A DNA stretch of 64,000 nucleotides from Microbacterium arabinogalactanolyticum (lineage in GTDB: Bacteria; Actinomycetota; Actinomycetes; Actinomycetales; Microbacteriaceae): contig NZ_BRZC01000004.1 of the NCBI RefSeq assembly GCF_030268005.1, positions 434,001 to 498,000 on the forward strand. Direction: 5' to 3'. How positions within the stretch are numbered: position 1 is the first letter of the stretch; each line of letters starts with the position of its first letter. Shown piece after piece: positions 9,015-16,750 of this stretch. Position numbers and translations under genes: made by a program. A model generated the notes under the pieces. It was not told the origin of the DNA and did not search any database. It saw nothing but the letters and a program-made list of their open reading frames with translations.

Positions 9015-10247
9015 TCAGGCGAGAGCCGTGCTGGTCAGCTTCGACAGCGGCTCGGCGAGGGCGTTGATCAGATCGATCAGCTCGCGCTTGTCGGCGTCGT
9101 TCAGCTGCGTGAACGGGACGAACCCGGCTTCCAGCGATCCCTGCGCGGCCAGCGCCTTCTCCAGGTCCGCGTACCCGGTGGAGATCTCCTCCACGAGCGC
9201 CTTGCCGTCCGCACCCTTCGAGGCGACGAGGTCGCTGACGAGCGAGAACGCCATCTTCGAACCCTCGACGTTGGCGGCGAAGTCGTAGAGGTCGGTGTGC
9301 GACCACCAGTCCTCCTCGCCCGAGATCTTCCCCGTGGCGACCTCGTCCAGCAGCGCGACCGCACCATTGGAGATCCCGGCGATGCCCTGGTCGTTCAGCG
9401 CGGTGGTGAAGTCCTTCGAGTGGACGTAGTCGTACAGCTCCTGCACGTCGGCGGTCAGCAGATCACCGAACTCGCCCCGCTGCTCAGGCGTGGACGGCGC
9501 CCAGTCCTTCCACGCCGACGTCTCGCCGTCGGAGTTCAGCGCGTCCTGAGCGGGCTGCCACAGGTCCTTCTCGAGGCGGTGGAAGCCGGTCCAGTCCAGG
9601 CCGTCGGCGACGGCATCCACCTCGCGGAAGTCGATACGGGGATCGAGATCTCCGAGCGCCTCGGCGACGGGCTCGATGCGCTCGTAGTACGCGCGGGTGC
9701 TCGGGAACAGCTCGCGCGCCTTCGCGTCGTCACCGGCCTGGTAGGCGTTCACGAGCTCCTGCACCGCCGGGACCAGCTGTCCGACCTGATCCTTCACGAA
9801 CGCGGCGTAGAGGTCGACGGCCTTCTGCTTCTGCTCGGCATCCGGCCCGTCGATGGCGACCTTGTCGCCGCTCACGGTGAACGCGGACTTCCCGACGCCG
9901 TCGCCCACCATGCCGGGCTTGCACACGGTGAAGTAGTCGCCCGGCTGGGCCACGACGGTCATGGTGCGGGACGCCGACGGAGCGATGTTCTCCACCTCGC
10001 CGACGATGCGCAGGCCGTCGGATGCCAGGAGGTAGAACTCGGTGACCTGGTCTCCGCTGTTGGAGATGTCGAAGGTGAGCGTGCCGCTCTTCGCCGTGTC
10101 GGCGGAGACCGTGCAGGCGTCGGCCGTGGACTTCACGGTGAAGGATGCAGCCGGGTCGGCGGTCGCCTTGGCGACGCATCCGGTGAGGGCGATGGCTGCT
10201 GCCGCCAGCGCCGCAGCGGCGCCGAGAGTGCGGGCGGTGAGGGTCAT
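9015..10247 (-). CDS. efeO: EfeO iron-binding lipoprotein
   Basis: A 410-residue lipoprotein: the signal peptide ends in the lipobox LTGC (Cys24). An N-terminal cupredoxin-like domain (about 35-130) is followed by an imelysin/M75-type domain (about 150-400) with the HxxE metal motif in FHRLEKDLW. It binds ferrous or ferric iron and passes it to EfeU. The ATG at 10247 overlaps the efeU stop (ATGA), so the two are translationally coupled. The region further upstream in the same frame is efeU coding sequence, not part of EfeO. Confidence 0.93.
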   Translation of the reverse strand: MTLTARTLGAAAALAAAAIALTGCVAKATADPAASFTVKSTADACTVSADTAKSGTLTFDISNSGDQVTEFYLLASDGLRIVGEVENIAPSASRTMTVVAQPGDYFTVCKPGMVGDGVGKSAFTVSGDKVAIDGPDAEQKQKAVDLYAAFVKDQVGQLVPAVQELVNAYQAGDDAKARELFPSTRAYYERIEPVAEALGDLDPRIDFREVDAVADGLDWTGFHRLEKDLWQPAQDALNSDGETSAWKDWAPSTPEQRGEFGDLLTADVQELYDYVHSKDFTTALNDQGIAGISNGAVALLDEVATGKISGEEDWWSHTDLYDFAANVEGSKMAFSLVSDLVASKGADGKALVEEISTGYADLEKALAAQGSLEAGFVPFTQLNDADKRELIDLINALAEPLSKLTSTALA

Positions 10248-11197
10248 GCTGCTCCAGGGGATGTCGAGGTGAGGGAGGAGGTCTGAGCGGGGGCGGCGGC
10301 GTGGGCGCGCGGACGCCCGGTGCGGATGCCGCGGATGAACAGGGTGCCGACGACGACGATGTACAGCGCCCACACGATCACCTGCAGCCAGGTCATGTGC
10401 GGCATGAACCCCACGATGGCCTGCAGGAGAACCGCCCAGACACCGCCGGGCACGATGACGCCACTGGCATCGAACGCCCATCCGAACGGGAATCCGGCCA
10501 GGCCGGTGAGCACGACGCCCGTGCCAGGATCGACAGGGGCGAGCGCGGAGAACGGGCCCGGCACCACGCCGGCCTCCTGAAGATCCATCACGGCGTAGGC
10601 GAGCACGCCCGCGGCGACGATCACGAGGAAGCCGCCCGTCCAGGCGAAGAAGCGTCGCAGGTCCAGACGCACGGCGCCGCGGGTGATCAGCCAGCCGATG
10701 ACGACGGCGACGGCGAGTCCGAGCAGTGCCCCGGGGAGCGCCAGCGGCGCATCGCCGGATGACTGCACCATGGACCACAGCAGCAGGGTGGTCTCGATGC
10801 CCTCCCGCGCGACGGACACGAAGCCGACGGCGACCAGCGCCCACAGGCCGCCGTCCGCCAGCGCGCGGTCGACGCCCCCCTGCAGGTTCGACTTCATGGT
10901 GCGTCCGGCTTTCTGCATCCAGAAGATCATCCAGGTGACCATCGCCACGGCGACCAGCGACAGCGTGCCGCCGATGATCTCCTCGGCCTCGGACGTCAGG
11001 GCATAGGCGCCGAAAGTGAGCACGGCGCCGATGCCCAGCGCCAGGGCGATCGCCAGTCCGATTCCGATCCACATCGGGCCCAGGACGTCGGCGCGCCCGA
11101 GGCGCCGGATGTAGGCCACGAGGATGCCGACGACGAGAGCCGCCTCCAGACCTTCGCGAAGGCCGATCAGGAGGGCGGGAAGCATGACTGCGAGCAC
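10244..11197 (-). CDS. efeU: EfeU ferrous iron permease (FTR1 family)
   Basis: A 317-residue permease with about seven helices and both iron-transport REGLE-type motifs: LREGLEAAL near residues 13-21 and AREGIETTLL near residue 130. The GTG at 11197 is preferred because GGAG lies upstream. An ATG four codons later (11185) would give the shorter N-terminus seen in E. coli. It is the first gene of efeUOB, preceded by a DtxR/IdeR-type iron box at 11230-11248, so it should be repressed when iron is plentiful. Confidence 0.92.
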   Translation of the reverse strand: MLAVMLPALLIGLREGLEAALVVGILVAYIRRLGRADVLGPMWIGIGLAIALALGIGAVLTFGAYALTSEAEEIIGGTLSLVAVAMVTWMIFWMQKAGRTMKSNLQGGVDRALADGGLWALVAVGFVSVAREGIETTLLLWSMVQSSGDAPLALPGALLGLAVAVVIGWLITRGAVRLDLRRFFAWTGGFLVIVAAGVLAYAVMDLQEAGVVPGPFSALAPVDPGTGVVLTGLAGFPFGWAFDASGVIVPGGVWAVLLQAIVGFMPHMTWLQVIVWALYIVVVGTLFIRGIRTGRPRAHAAAPAQTSSLTSTSPGAA

Positions 11198-11229
11198 GAG
11201 CGGGGTGTTCTCCGTGTGTCGGTGATCGG

Positions 11230-11248
11230 TAAGGGGTGCCTTACCTAA
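11230..11248 (-). promoter_or_regulatory. DtxR/IdeR-type iron box before efeUOB
   Basis: On the minus strand the 19-mer reads TTAGGTAAGGCACCCCTTA. It follows the actinobacterial DtxR/IdeR consensus TTAGGTTAGSCTAACCTAA closely in the left half-site and more weakly in the right. It lies 33-51 nt before the efeU start, as expected for a repressor site. The divergent 2-oxoglutarate oxygenase gene lies about 100 nt away and could also be affected. Confidence 0.8.
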
Positions 11249-11347
11249 CCGAGCCTAGCATTACGCCCGCCGGGCGCCTGTCGCGGGGCCGGGTAAAACA
11301 GCGCAACATTCGCGCTTCCGCACAGCCATCCGCATTACCGTCGACGC

Positions 11348-12346
11348 ATGTCCGACTTGAACCTTCCCGTCCTGGACCTCTCCCGCCTCGATGCCGGAGA
11401 GGAGGAGGCCGCCGCGTTCCGAGCCGATCTTCGTGCGGCGACCCACGACGTCGGCTTCTTCTATCTGACCGGCACGGGCCTCCCCGTCGGGCTCGAGCAG
11501 CGTCTGCACCGGGCGGCCCGGGACTTCTTCGAGCTTCCCGAGGAGGACAAGCTCGCGATCGAGAACGTGAAGAGCCCGCACTTCCGCGGATACACCCGGA
11601 TCGGCGGCGAGCGCACGCAGGGCGCGGTGGACTGGCGCGAGCAGATCGACATCGGACCCGAGCGGGATGCCGTGGCCGGTGGGCCACCCTACTCCCGGCT
11701 GATCGGCCCGAACCTGTGGCCGGCCGCTCAGCCCGAGCTGCGCGAGGTGGTCGCAGAATGGCATGCGGCGCTCTCCGCGATCTCACGCCGGCTGCTGCGC
11801 GCGTGGGCGCTGGCGCTGGGTGCCGAGGAGTCCTACTTCGACGACCATTTCGGGGAACCCTCGACGCTGATCAAGATCGTGCGCTACCCGGGCACGCATG
11901 AGCCCCTTCCGCAGCAGGGCGTCGGCGCCCACAAGGACAGCGGTGTGCTGACCCTTCTCTGGGTCGAGCCCGGCCGCGGCGGCCTGCAGGTCGAGCGCGA
12001 CGGCGAGTGGGTCGACGCCCCACCTGTCGAGGGCGCGTTCGTGGTCAACATCGGCGAGTTGCTGGAGTACGCCACCGGCGGGTATCTGAAGGCGACGAAC
12101 CACCGGGTCATCTCCCCCGCTGCCCCCGCCGACCGCCTGTCGATCCCGTTCTTCTTCAACCCCGCGCTGGACTCGCAGCTCCCGCTGATCGATCTCCCCG
12201 CGGAGCTGGCCGCCCAGGCCCGCGGCGTCACCGACGACCCGGCCAATCCGATCCACAGCCTCTACGGCGAGAACGCGCTCAAGTCACGACTGCGGGCGCA
12301 CCCGGACGTCGCCGCCATCCACCACGCCGACCTCGTGGGGGCCTGA
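11348..12346 (+). CDS. Fe(II)/2-oxoglutarate-dependent oxygenase, isopenicillin-N-synthase family
   Basis: A 332-residue enzyme with the DIOX_N domain (about 5-120, DVGFFYLTGTGLP) and the double-stranded beta-helix core. The iron ligands are His195 and Asp197 (GAHKDSG) and His252 (TNHRV). The 2-oxoglutarate-binding pair is Arg263 and Ser265 (RLS). The substrate is unknown; bacterial members act on amino acids, small ring compounds or xenobiotics. TACCGT lies 6 nt before the ATG. It is divergent from iron-regulated efeUOB and is itself iron-dependent. Its stop lies 1 nt before the convergent regulator gene. Confidence 0.88.
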   Translation: MSDLNLPVLDLSRLDAGEEEAAAFRADLRAATHDVGFFYLTGTGLPVGLEQRLHRAARDFFELPEEDKLAIENVKSPHFRGYTRIGGERTQGAVDWREQIDIGPERDAVAGGPPYSRLIGPNLWPAAQPELREVVAEWHAALSAISRRLLRAWALALGAEESYFDDHFGEPSTLIKIVRYPGTHEPLPQQGVGAHKDSGVLTLLWVEPGRGGLQVERDGEWVDAPPVEGAFVVNIGELLEYATGGYLKATNHRVISPAAPADRLSIPFFFNPALDSQLPLIDLPAELAAQARGVTDDPANPIHSLYGENALKSRLRAHPDVAAIHHADLVGA

Positions 12347-12347
12347 G

Positions 12348-12665
12348 TCACCCACCCGTGCCGTAGTCGACGATCGCGCGCAGCGCCTCGAGGTGCGCCT
12401 GGAACGCCCGGCGGCCGGCTGCGGTGCTGGTGACCCAGGTGCGCCCGCGAGGACCGACCTGCCCCTTGCGGACCTTCACGTAGTGCACCTGCTCGAGCGA
12501 GGAGATCGCCTTGCTGAGCGCGGAGTCGGAGACCTGCAGGATGCCGGCCAAGGTGGCGAAGTCGAGCTCGAGTTCCTCGCCGAGCGCTGCCATCAACGAG
12601 AAGCGGATGGGACTGGCGAAGCTGTCGTCGAGCCGCAGCCGCGGATGCTCGGGACTCTCACCCAC
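12348..12665 (-). CDS. Winged-helix transcriptional regulator (HTH_34 / MarR-like)
   Basis: A 105-residue single-domain regulator. SPIRFSLMAALG, FATLAGILQVSDSALSKAISSLEQ and VRKGQVGPRGRTWVTSTAAGRRAF are the helix-turn-helix and beta-wing of the winged-helix family PF13601. The GTG at 12665 was chosen because a G-rich ribosome site precedes it and it overlaps the upstream gene by 8 nt. A GTG at 12716 would add 17 residues. It is co-transcribed with a membrane protein whose promoter region carries a tandem palindrome, so autoregulation at 13527-13563 is likely. The ligand is unknown. Confidence 0.85.
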   Translation of the reverse strand: MGESPEHPRLRLDDSFASPIRFSLMAALGEELELDFATLAGILQVSDSALSKAISSLEQVHYVKVRKGQVGPRGRTWVTSTAAGRRAFQAHLEALRAIVDYGTGG

Positions 12666-13512
12666 GATCGGGCCCCCACCAGGCTCCGAGGACGAACGCC
12701 AGCGCGATCGCACCACCGGCGACGTAGCCCCCGATGGTCAGTGGCACGGAGGTGAACTGCGCCAGCAGCAGCAGCGCGACGATCACTGCGCCGGAGAGGG
12801 CGAAACAGCTCCACAGGAACGGCCCCCATGCCAGCGCGACCTGGGATCCCCGCGTCAGCATCGAGGCCGACAGCCACACCACCAGGGCGAGCATCGCCAG
12901 GAGGTTGACGATGTTGGCGATCAGCGCGGAGGGTGTCGCCACGCAGGCGACGATCGCCCCGACCGCGATCCCGATGCAGGCCGTGGTCAATCGCGCCCCG
13001 CGGTCGAAGGGCGCCCGCTTCCGGACGATCCGCTCGGCGGTCGCATGTCGCCACTCACCCCAGCCGAGGAGGCCGTACAACAGGAAGCACAGGACCCCGG
13101 GCGCGAACCTCAGAGCGACGGGGATGTCGACGCCCAGCATGAGCGTGCCGAGTGATCCGATGACGACAGCGAGCAGGATGAGCATCACCACCGTCCGCAT
13201 CCGCTGCTCGCGACCCCGGCGCTGGTAGCCGTACTCCTCCCGGAGCGTCGTCACGAGCTGAGTCCAGACGATGAACGGCGCGACGATGACGATGATGTTG
13301 GCGCCTTCGGCGGGTGGGAACACGAGCATGAGCACGATGAGGTAGATCGCGAACGAGATCCCCTCGACGAGCAGGAGCCGCGCGGCGGCACGGCGGTCGA
13401 TGTGCTGCTCGCGCCGCTGAGCCACACGCGCCGATTCGTCGAGATACGCCTGCGCGACGGCTGCGGTCGGCGGCTCGTAGGGCTCCAGACCCGGTTCCGG
13501 TCTCTGCTCCAT
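12658..13512 (-). CDS. Polytopic membrane protein of unknown function, paired with winged-helix regulator
   Basis: A 284-residue protein with a hydrophilic N-terminus (about 50 residues) and about seven hydrophobic helices, the first two around VEGISFAIYLIVLMLVF and NIIVIVAPFIVW. No catalytic motif is visible and I do not recognise the family. The ATG at 13512 is preceded by GTGGGGGG. It is the first gene of a two-gene operon with a winged-helix regulator (8-nt overlap). This is the common layout of a drug- or lipid-responsive membrane protein and its repressor, but that role is inference. Confidence 0.75.
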   Translation of the reverse strand: MEQRPEPGLEPYEPPTAAVAQAYLDESARVAQRREQHIDRRAAARLLLVEGISFAIYLIVLMLVFPPAEGANIIVIVAPFIVWTQLVTTLREEYGYQRRGREQRMRTVVMLILLAVVIGSLGTLMLGVDIPVALRFAPGVLCFLLYGLLGWGEWRHATAERIVRKRAPFDRGARLTTACIGIAVGAIVACVATPSALIANIVNLLAMLALVVWLSASMLTRGSQVALAWGPFLWSCFALSGAVIVALLLLAQFTSVPLTIGGYVAGGAIALAFVLGAWWGPDRG

Positions 13513-13526
13513 GACATTCCCCCCAC

Positions 13527-13563
13527 TTTCCACCAGGAAACTTAACTACTTTCCTACTGGAAA
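13527..13563. promoter_or_regulatory. Tandem TTTCC-N4-GGAAA palindromes (operator)
   Basis: Two identical-core palindromes, TTTCCACCAGGAAA (13527-13540) and TTTCCTACTGGAAA (13550-13563), are separated by 9 bp, which puts their centres 23 bp apart. They lie 15-51 nt upstream of the membrane-protein start, where the promoter should be. They are probably the paired binding sites of the winged-helix protein encoded second in the operon. Confidence 0.7.
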
Positions 13564-13592
13564 CCGAGCGGGACCGTCAACCCGGACACAGC

Positions 13593-13623
13593 GAGAGCCG
13601 CCCCACACCGTGGGGCGGCTCTC
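13593..13623. terminator. Stem-loop downstream of rpsO
   Basis: A perfect 13-bp stem (13593-13605 with 13611-13623) with a 5-nt loop lies 37 nt past the rpsO stop and before the divergently controlled membrane-protein operon. No T run follows. Confidence 0.65.
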
Positions 13624-13659
13624 CAAGAATGTTCTGCGCGATATACGCGGCAGCGGTGC

Positions 13660-13929
13660 TTATCGACGCAGACCGAGGCGCTCGATGAGCGAGCGGTAAC
13701 GGTTGATGTCGATGTCCTGCAGGTAACCCAGCAGGCGACGGCGCTGACCGACGAGCAGGAACAGGCCACGACGCGAGTGGTGGTCGTGCTTGTGCTCCTT
13801 GAGGTGCTCGGTGAGATCCTTGATGCGCTGCGTCAGCATCGCGACCTGCACCTCGGGGGATCCGGTGTCACCGGGGTGCGTCGCGTACTCTTCGATGATC
13901 GCCTTCTTGACGTCTGCTTCCAGTGCCAT
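13660..13929 (-). CDS. rpsO: 30S ribosomal protein S15
   Basis: An 89-residue protein of the normal S15 length. It shows [20 protein letters not shown] and [22 protein letters not shown], the 16S rRNA-binding helices of this family. It binds the central domain of 16S rRNA early in small-subunit assembly. It is a single-gene unit with a stem-loop after its stop. In many bacteria S15 represses its own translation by binding its leader; the short leader here was not resolved. The usual neighbour pnp is not inside the window on this side. Confidence 0.97.
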   Translation of the reverse strand: MALEADVKKAIIEEYATHPGDTGSPEVQVAMLTQRIKDLTEHLKEHKHDHHSRRGLFLLVGQRRRLLGYLQDIDINRYRSLIERLGLRR

Positions 13930-14070
13930 AGATTCGATCCCCTCTCTGCTTGTTGCGCGGCGCCCGACACCTGATGTGTGGGCTCTCTTCATCCGCGGCC
14001 GATCGAACGGCAACCTCCATAGCCTACCAGCTTCGGCGCCCCGGTCGCGCACAGCCGATAGCCTCGAGAG

Positions 14071-15363
14071 GTGCAGTTCTCCCGCGGTCTTCTCATCGAC
14101 CTCTCCCCCTTGAAGATCAGCCCGGCGTTCACGCGCATGTGGATCGGCTCGACTCTCGCGGGCATCGGCGGGCAGCTCACCGTCGTGACCGTGATGCTGC
14201 ACGTCTTCGAGCTGACCGGAAGCACTTTCGCCGTATCGATGATCGCCGTCGCGGGTCTCGTGCCCATGATCCTCGCAGGCCTCTACGGAGGGATGCTGGC
14301 GGATGCCTTCGACCGGCGCCGCGTCGCGCTCATCTCCGCGACGGTCGCCTTCATCGCGACCGCGCTGCTGGCGACGCTGACCTGGACGCACACCGAGACG
14401 ATCTGGTGGCTGTACGGGCTGAGCATGACGATCGCCGCGGCGAACTCCGTCGGGATGGCCACGCGCACCGCGATCGTGCCGCGGCTGATCCCCCTGGATC
14501 ACCTCGCCGCAGCATCCGCCCTCAACGGCGTCGCCTTCGGACTCACCGTGATGGTCGGCCCGGCGGTCGCCGGCCTGCTGGTGGCGCTCACCGGATTCGG
14601 ATGGACGTACACGATCGACGTCATCCTGATGCTGTCGATGTTCCTCGGCCTGTGGACACTGCCGGCGCTCCTCCCGGAGGGGACGATCGTGCGCCCGGGG
14701 CTCGCCTCCCTGGTCGACGGGTGGCGCTTCCTGCGGCGCGCGGGGAACATCCGCATGCAGTACCTGATGGACATCACGGCGATGACCTTCGGTCAGCCGC
14801 TCGCCCTGTTCCCCGCACTCGGAACGGTGATCCTCGGCGGTGGCGCCTTCACCACGGGCATCCTCACGGCGGCGGTCGCGGTCGGCACGTTCGCCTGCAG
14901 CCTGTTCTCCGGGCGGATCGTGCACTACCGCTGGCACGGGCTGGGCATCTCCCGCGCGGTGCAGGCCTACGGCGTCGCCATCGCGCTGTTCGGAGCGGTG
15001 CTGCTGATGGGGACGCTCCTGCCGCCGGCGTCGGAGCAGGTACCCCACGTCGCTCTCATCGTCGCCGCCTGCATCGCGCTGGCGCTCTCCGGCGCCGCGG
15101 ACAACGTCAGCTCGATCTACCGGAACACGATGATGCAGGCGGCTGTCCCCGACACCATGCGCGGGCGGCTGCAGGGCGTCTTCATCATCGTGGTCGCCGG
15201 CGGCCCCCGCGTCGGCGCGCTGTACGCCGGGGCCCTCGCCACCGCGACCAGCCTGTGGTTCCCTCCCCTGCTGGGCGGCTTCCTGGTGATCGGCATCGTC
15301 GCGACGCTCGCACGGCTCAGCACCCGCTTCCGCGCCTACGACGCACTGAGCCCCGAAGCCTGA
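14071..15363 (+). CDS. MFS transporter (EntS-like efflux family)
   Basis: A 430-residue carrier with about twelve helices. [16 protein letters not shown] near residue 70 is the cytoplasmic loop 2-3 motif of the major facilitator family, and the overall pattern is like EntS/DHA3-type exporters. The GTG at 14071 has TAGCCT exactly 6 nt upstream. Its substrate cannot be told. It is a single gene between rpsO and the convergent YceI gene. Confidence 0.85.
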   Translation: MQFSRGLLIDLSPLKISPAFTRMWIGSTLAGIGGQLTVVTVMLHVFELTGSTFAVSMIAVAGLVPMILAGLYGGMLADAFDRRRVALISATVAFIATALLATLTWTHTETIWWLYGLSMTIAAANSVGMATRTAIVPRLIPLDHLAAASALNGVAFGLTVMVGPAVAGLLVALTGFGWTYTIDVILMLSMFLGLWTLPALLPEGTIVRPGLASLVDGWRFLRRAGNIRMQYLMDITAMTFGQPLALFPALGTVILGGGAFTTGILTAAVAVGTFACSLFSGRIVHYRWHGLGISRAVQAYGVAIALFGAVLLMGTLLPPASEQVPHVALIVAACIALALSGAADNVSSIYRNTMMQAAVPDTMRGRLQGVFIIVVAGGPRVGALYAGALATATSLWFPPLLGGFLVIGIVATLARLSTRFRAYDALSPEA

Positions 15364-15405
15364 CGCTGACTGCGCCGGGCCCCGGGGCTCGTGAAGGGAA
15401 GCGGA

Positions 15406-15954
15406 TCAGGCCTGCAGGGCACCCTGCAGGTCGAGACCGATGGTGATCTCCTTGCCGACCAGGACGCCGCCGGTCTCCAGCGCAGCGTTCCAGGTGAGGC
15501 CGAAGTCCTCGCGGTTGATGACGGTCTTCGCGGACGCACCAGCCTTGTAGTTGCCGTAAGGGTCGGTGCCGAAGCCGCCGAACTCGAACTCGAAGGTGAC
15601 CGGCTTGGTGATGCCGCGGATCGTCAGGTCGCCGTCGACGAGGAAGTCGCCGTCCTCGATGCGGGTGCCGGTGGACACGAACTCCATCGACGGGTGGTTC
15701 TCGACATCGAAGAAGTCCGCGGAGCGCAGGTGGGCGTCGCGGTTCTCGTCCTTGGTGTCGATCGAGGTCACATCGACCTTCGCCTCAACCTTGGCCTCGA
15801 GCGGGTTCTCGGGGGCGACCAGCGTCGCCTCCTTCACCCCGAAGGTGCCGCGCACCTTCGAGATCATCATGTGACGGACGCTGAAGGTCACCTCGCTGTG
15901 CGCGGGGTCGAGGACGTAGGTGCCGGGACGGTAGCCGGGGATCTCGATCGACAT
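15406..15954 (-). CDS. YceI family lipid-binding protein
   Basis: A 182-residue lipocalin-like beta-barrel protein. GTYVLDPAHSEVTFSVRHMMISKVRGTF at the start and GDLTIRGITKPVTFEFEFGG are the family hallmarks. No signal peptide is visible, so it is probably cytoplasmic. YceI proteins bind long isoprenoid or quinone-like chains and are often induced by stress. The ATG at 15954 follows AAGGAGAA. A palindrome shared with the monooxygenase operon lies at 16011-16022. Confidence 0.9.
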   Translation of the reverse strand: MSIEIPGYRPGTYVLDPAHSEVTFSVRHMMISKVRGTFGVKEATLVAPENPLEAKVEAKVDVTSIDTKDENRDAHLRSADFFDVENHPSMEFVSTGTRIEDGDFLVDGDLTIRGITKPVTFEFEFGGFGTDPYGNYKAGASAKTVINREDFGLTWNAALETGGVLVGKEITIGLDLQGALQA

Positions 15955-16010
15955 GTCTGCTTCTCCTTGAAGTGGTGGGGTGCCCGTGGGCCGTAATGAG
16001 GATAACTTGC

Positions 16011-16022
16011 ATTCACTTGAAT
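16011..16022. promoter_or_regulatory. ATTCA-N2-TGAAT palindrome upstream of YceI gene
   Basis: ATTCA CT TGAAT, extended by flanking TGC/GCA, lies 57 nt before the YceI start. It has the same half-sites and spacing as 6524-6535 before the flavin monooxygenase. This suggests one regulator controls both genes. Confidence 0.5.
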
Positions 16023-16051
16023 GCATTCCCGGTTTTCAGGATCTTTACAGA

Positions 16052-16084
16052 AAGCCCCCGCCCGCAGGATGCGGACGGGGGCTT
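16052..16084 (-). terminator. Terminator of the FKBP gene, beyond the repeat array
   Basis: A 14-bp stem with one mismatch (16052-16065 with 16071-16084) lies about 165 nt past the FKBP stop. The 50-bp repeats sit between the stop and this stem, so they would be transcribed as a 3' untranslated region. Confidence 0.7.
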
Positions 16085-16100
16085 CGAGGATGTCGAGGTT

Positions 16101-16274
16101 CAGCCGACGGCGACCAGGTCGATGCCGAGGGCCGACGGAACTCGCAAGGTCAGCCGACGGCGACCAGGTCGATGCCGAGGGCCGACGGAACTCGCAGGGT
16201 CAGCCGACGGCGACCAGGTCGATGCTGAGGGCTGACGGGACTCGCAGGGTCAGCCGACGGCGACCAGGTCGATG
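16101..16274. repeat. 50-bp direct repeats copying the end of the FKBP gene
   Basis: Three full 50-bp units (16101-16150, 16151-16200, 16201-16250) are followed by a 24-bp partial unit (16251-16274) that is the last codons and stop of the FKBP gene. Each unit contains the codons for IDLVAVG and a TGA plus a 26-bp linker. The first two units differ by one base and the third by four or five. This looks like recent local expansion by slippage or unequal exchange. Confidence 0.95.
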
Positions 16275-16618
16275 ATGAAGATGAGCGTCTTGCCGGAGAG
16301 GAAGTGGCCTGCGCCGGCGGGACCGTACGCGAGGTGCGGCGGGATGGTCAGCTCACGACGACCGCCGACCTTCATGCCCGGGATGCCCTCCTGCCAGCCC
16401 TGGATCAGGCCGCGCAGCGGGAACTGGATGGTCTCGCCGCGTCCCCACGAGGAGTCGAACTCCTCGCCGGAGTCGTGCTCGACGCCGGCGTAGTGCACGG
16501 TGACGGTGTCGCCGGGCTTCGCCTCATCGCCGTCGCCGACGATGATGTCGCGGATGACGAGCTCGGTGGGTGCGGGTCCGGTCGGTGCGTCGAACTCGGG
16601 CTTGGTGCGATCTGTCAT
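16250..16618 (-). CDS. FKBP-type peptidyl-prolyl cis-trans isomerase
   Basis: A 122-residue single-domain isomerase that speeds proline isomerisation in folding proteins. It has VTVHYAGVEHDSGEEFDSSW, FPLRGLIQGWQEGIPGMKVGGRR and HLAYGPAGAGHF, the active-site and 80s-loop motifs of FKBPs. No signal peptide is present, so it is cytoplasmic. Its final codons (IDLVAVG and stop) are repeated three more times directly downstream in a 50-bp repeat; the coding frame itself is intact. Confidence 0.95.
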   Translation of the reverse strand: MTDRTKPEFDAPTGPAPTELVIRDIIVGDGDEAKPGDTVTVHYAGVEHDSGEEFDSSWGRGETIQFPLRGLIQGWQEGIPGMKVGGRRELTIPPHLAYGPAGAGHFLSGKTLIFIIDLVAVG

Positions 16619-16750
16619 GGTTCCATCAAACCCGAGCCACGCACCCCGGTCAACGTCGCCGCGCGCGCCGAGAGCGAACAGCAGCGCACGCACCCGACGC
16701 CCCTCGGAATAGGATTGCGAGGTCATCAGCAAGGCCCCGAGGAGCGCTCC

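Noticed and set aside
16101..16274. CRISPR-like array
   Set aside because: The 50-bp units are directly contiguous, with no unique spacers, and copy the 3' end of a gene; no cas genes are present.
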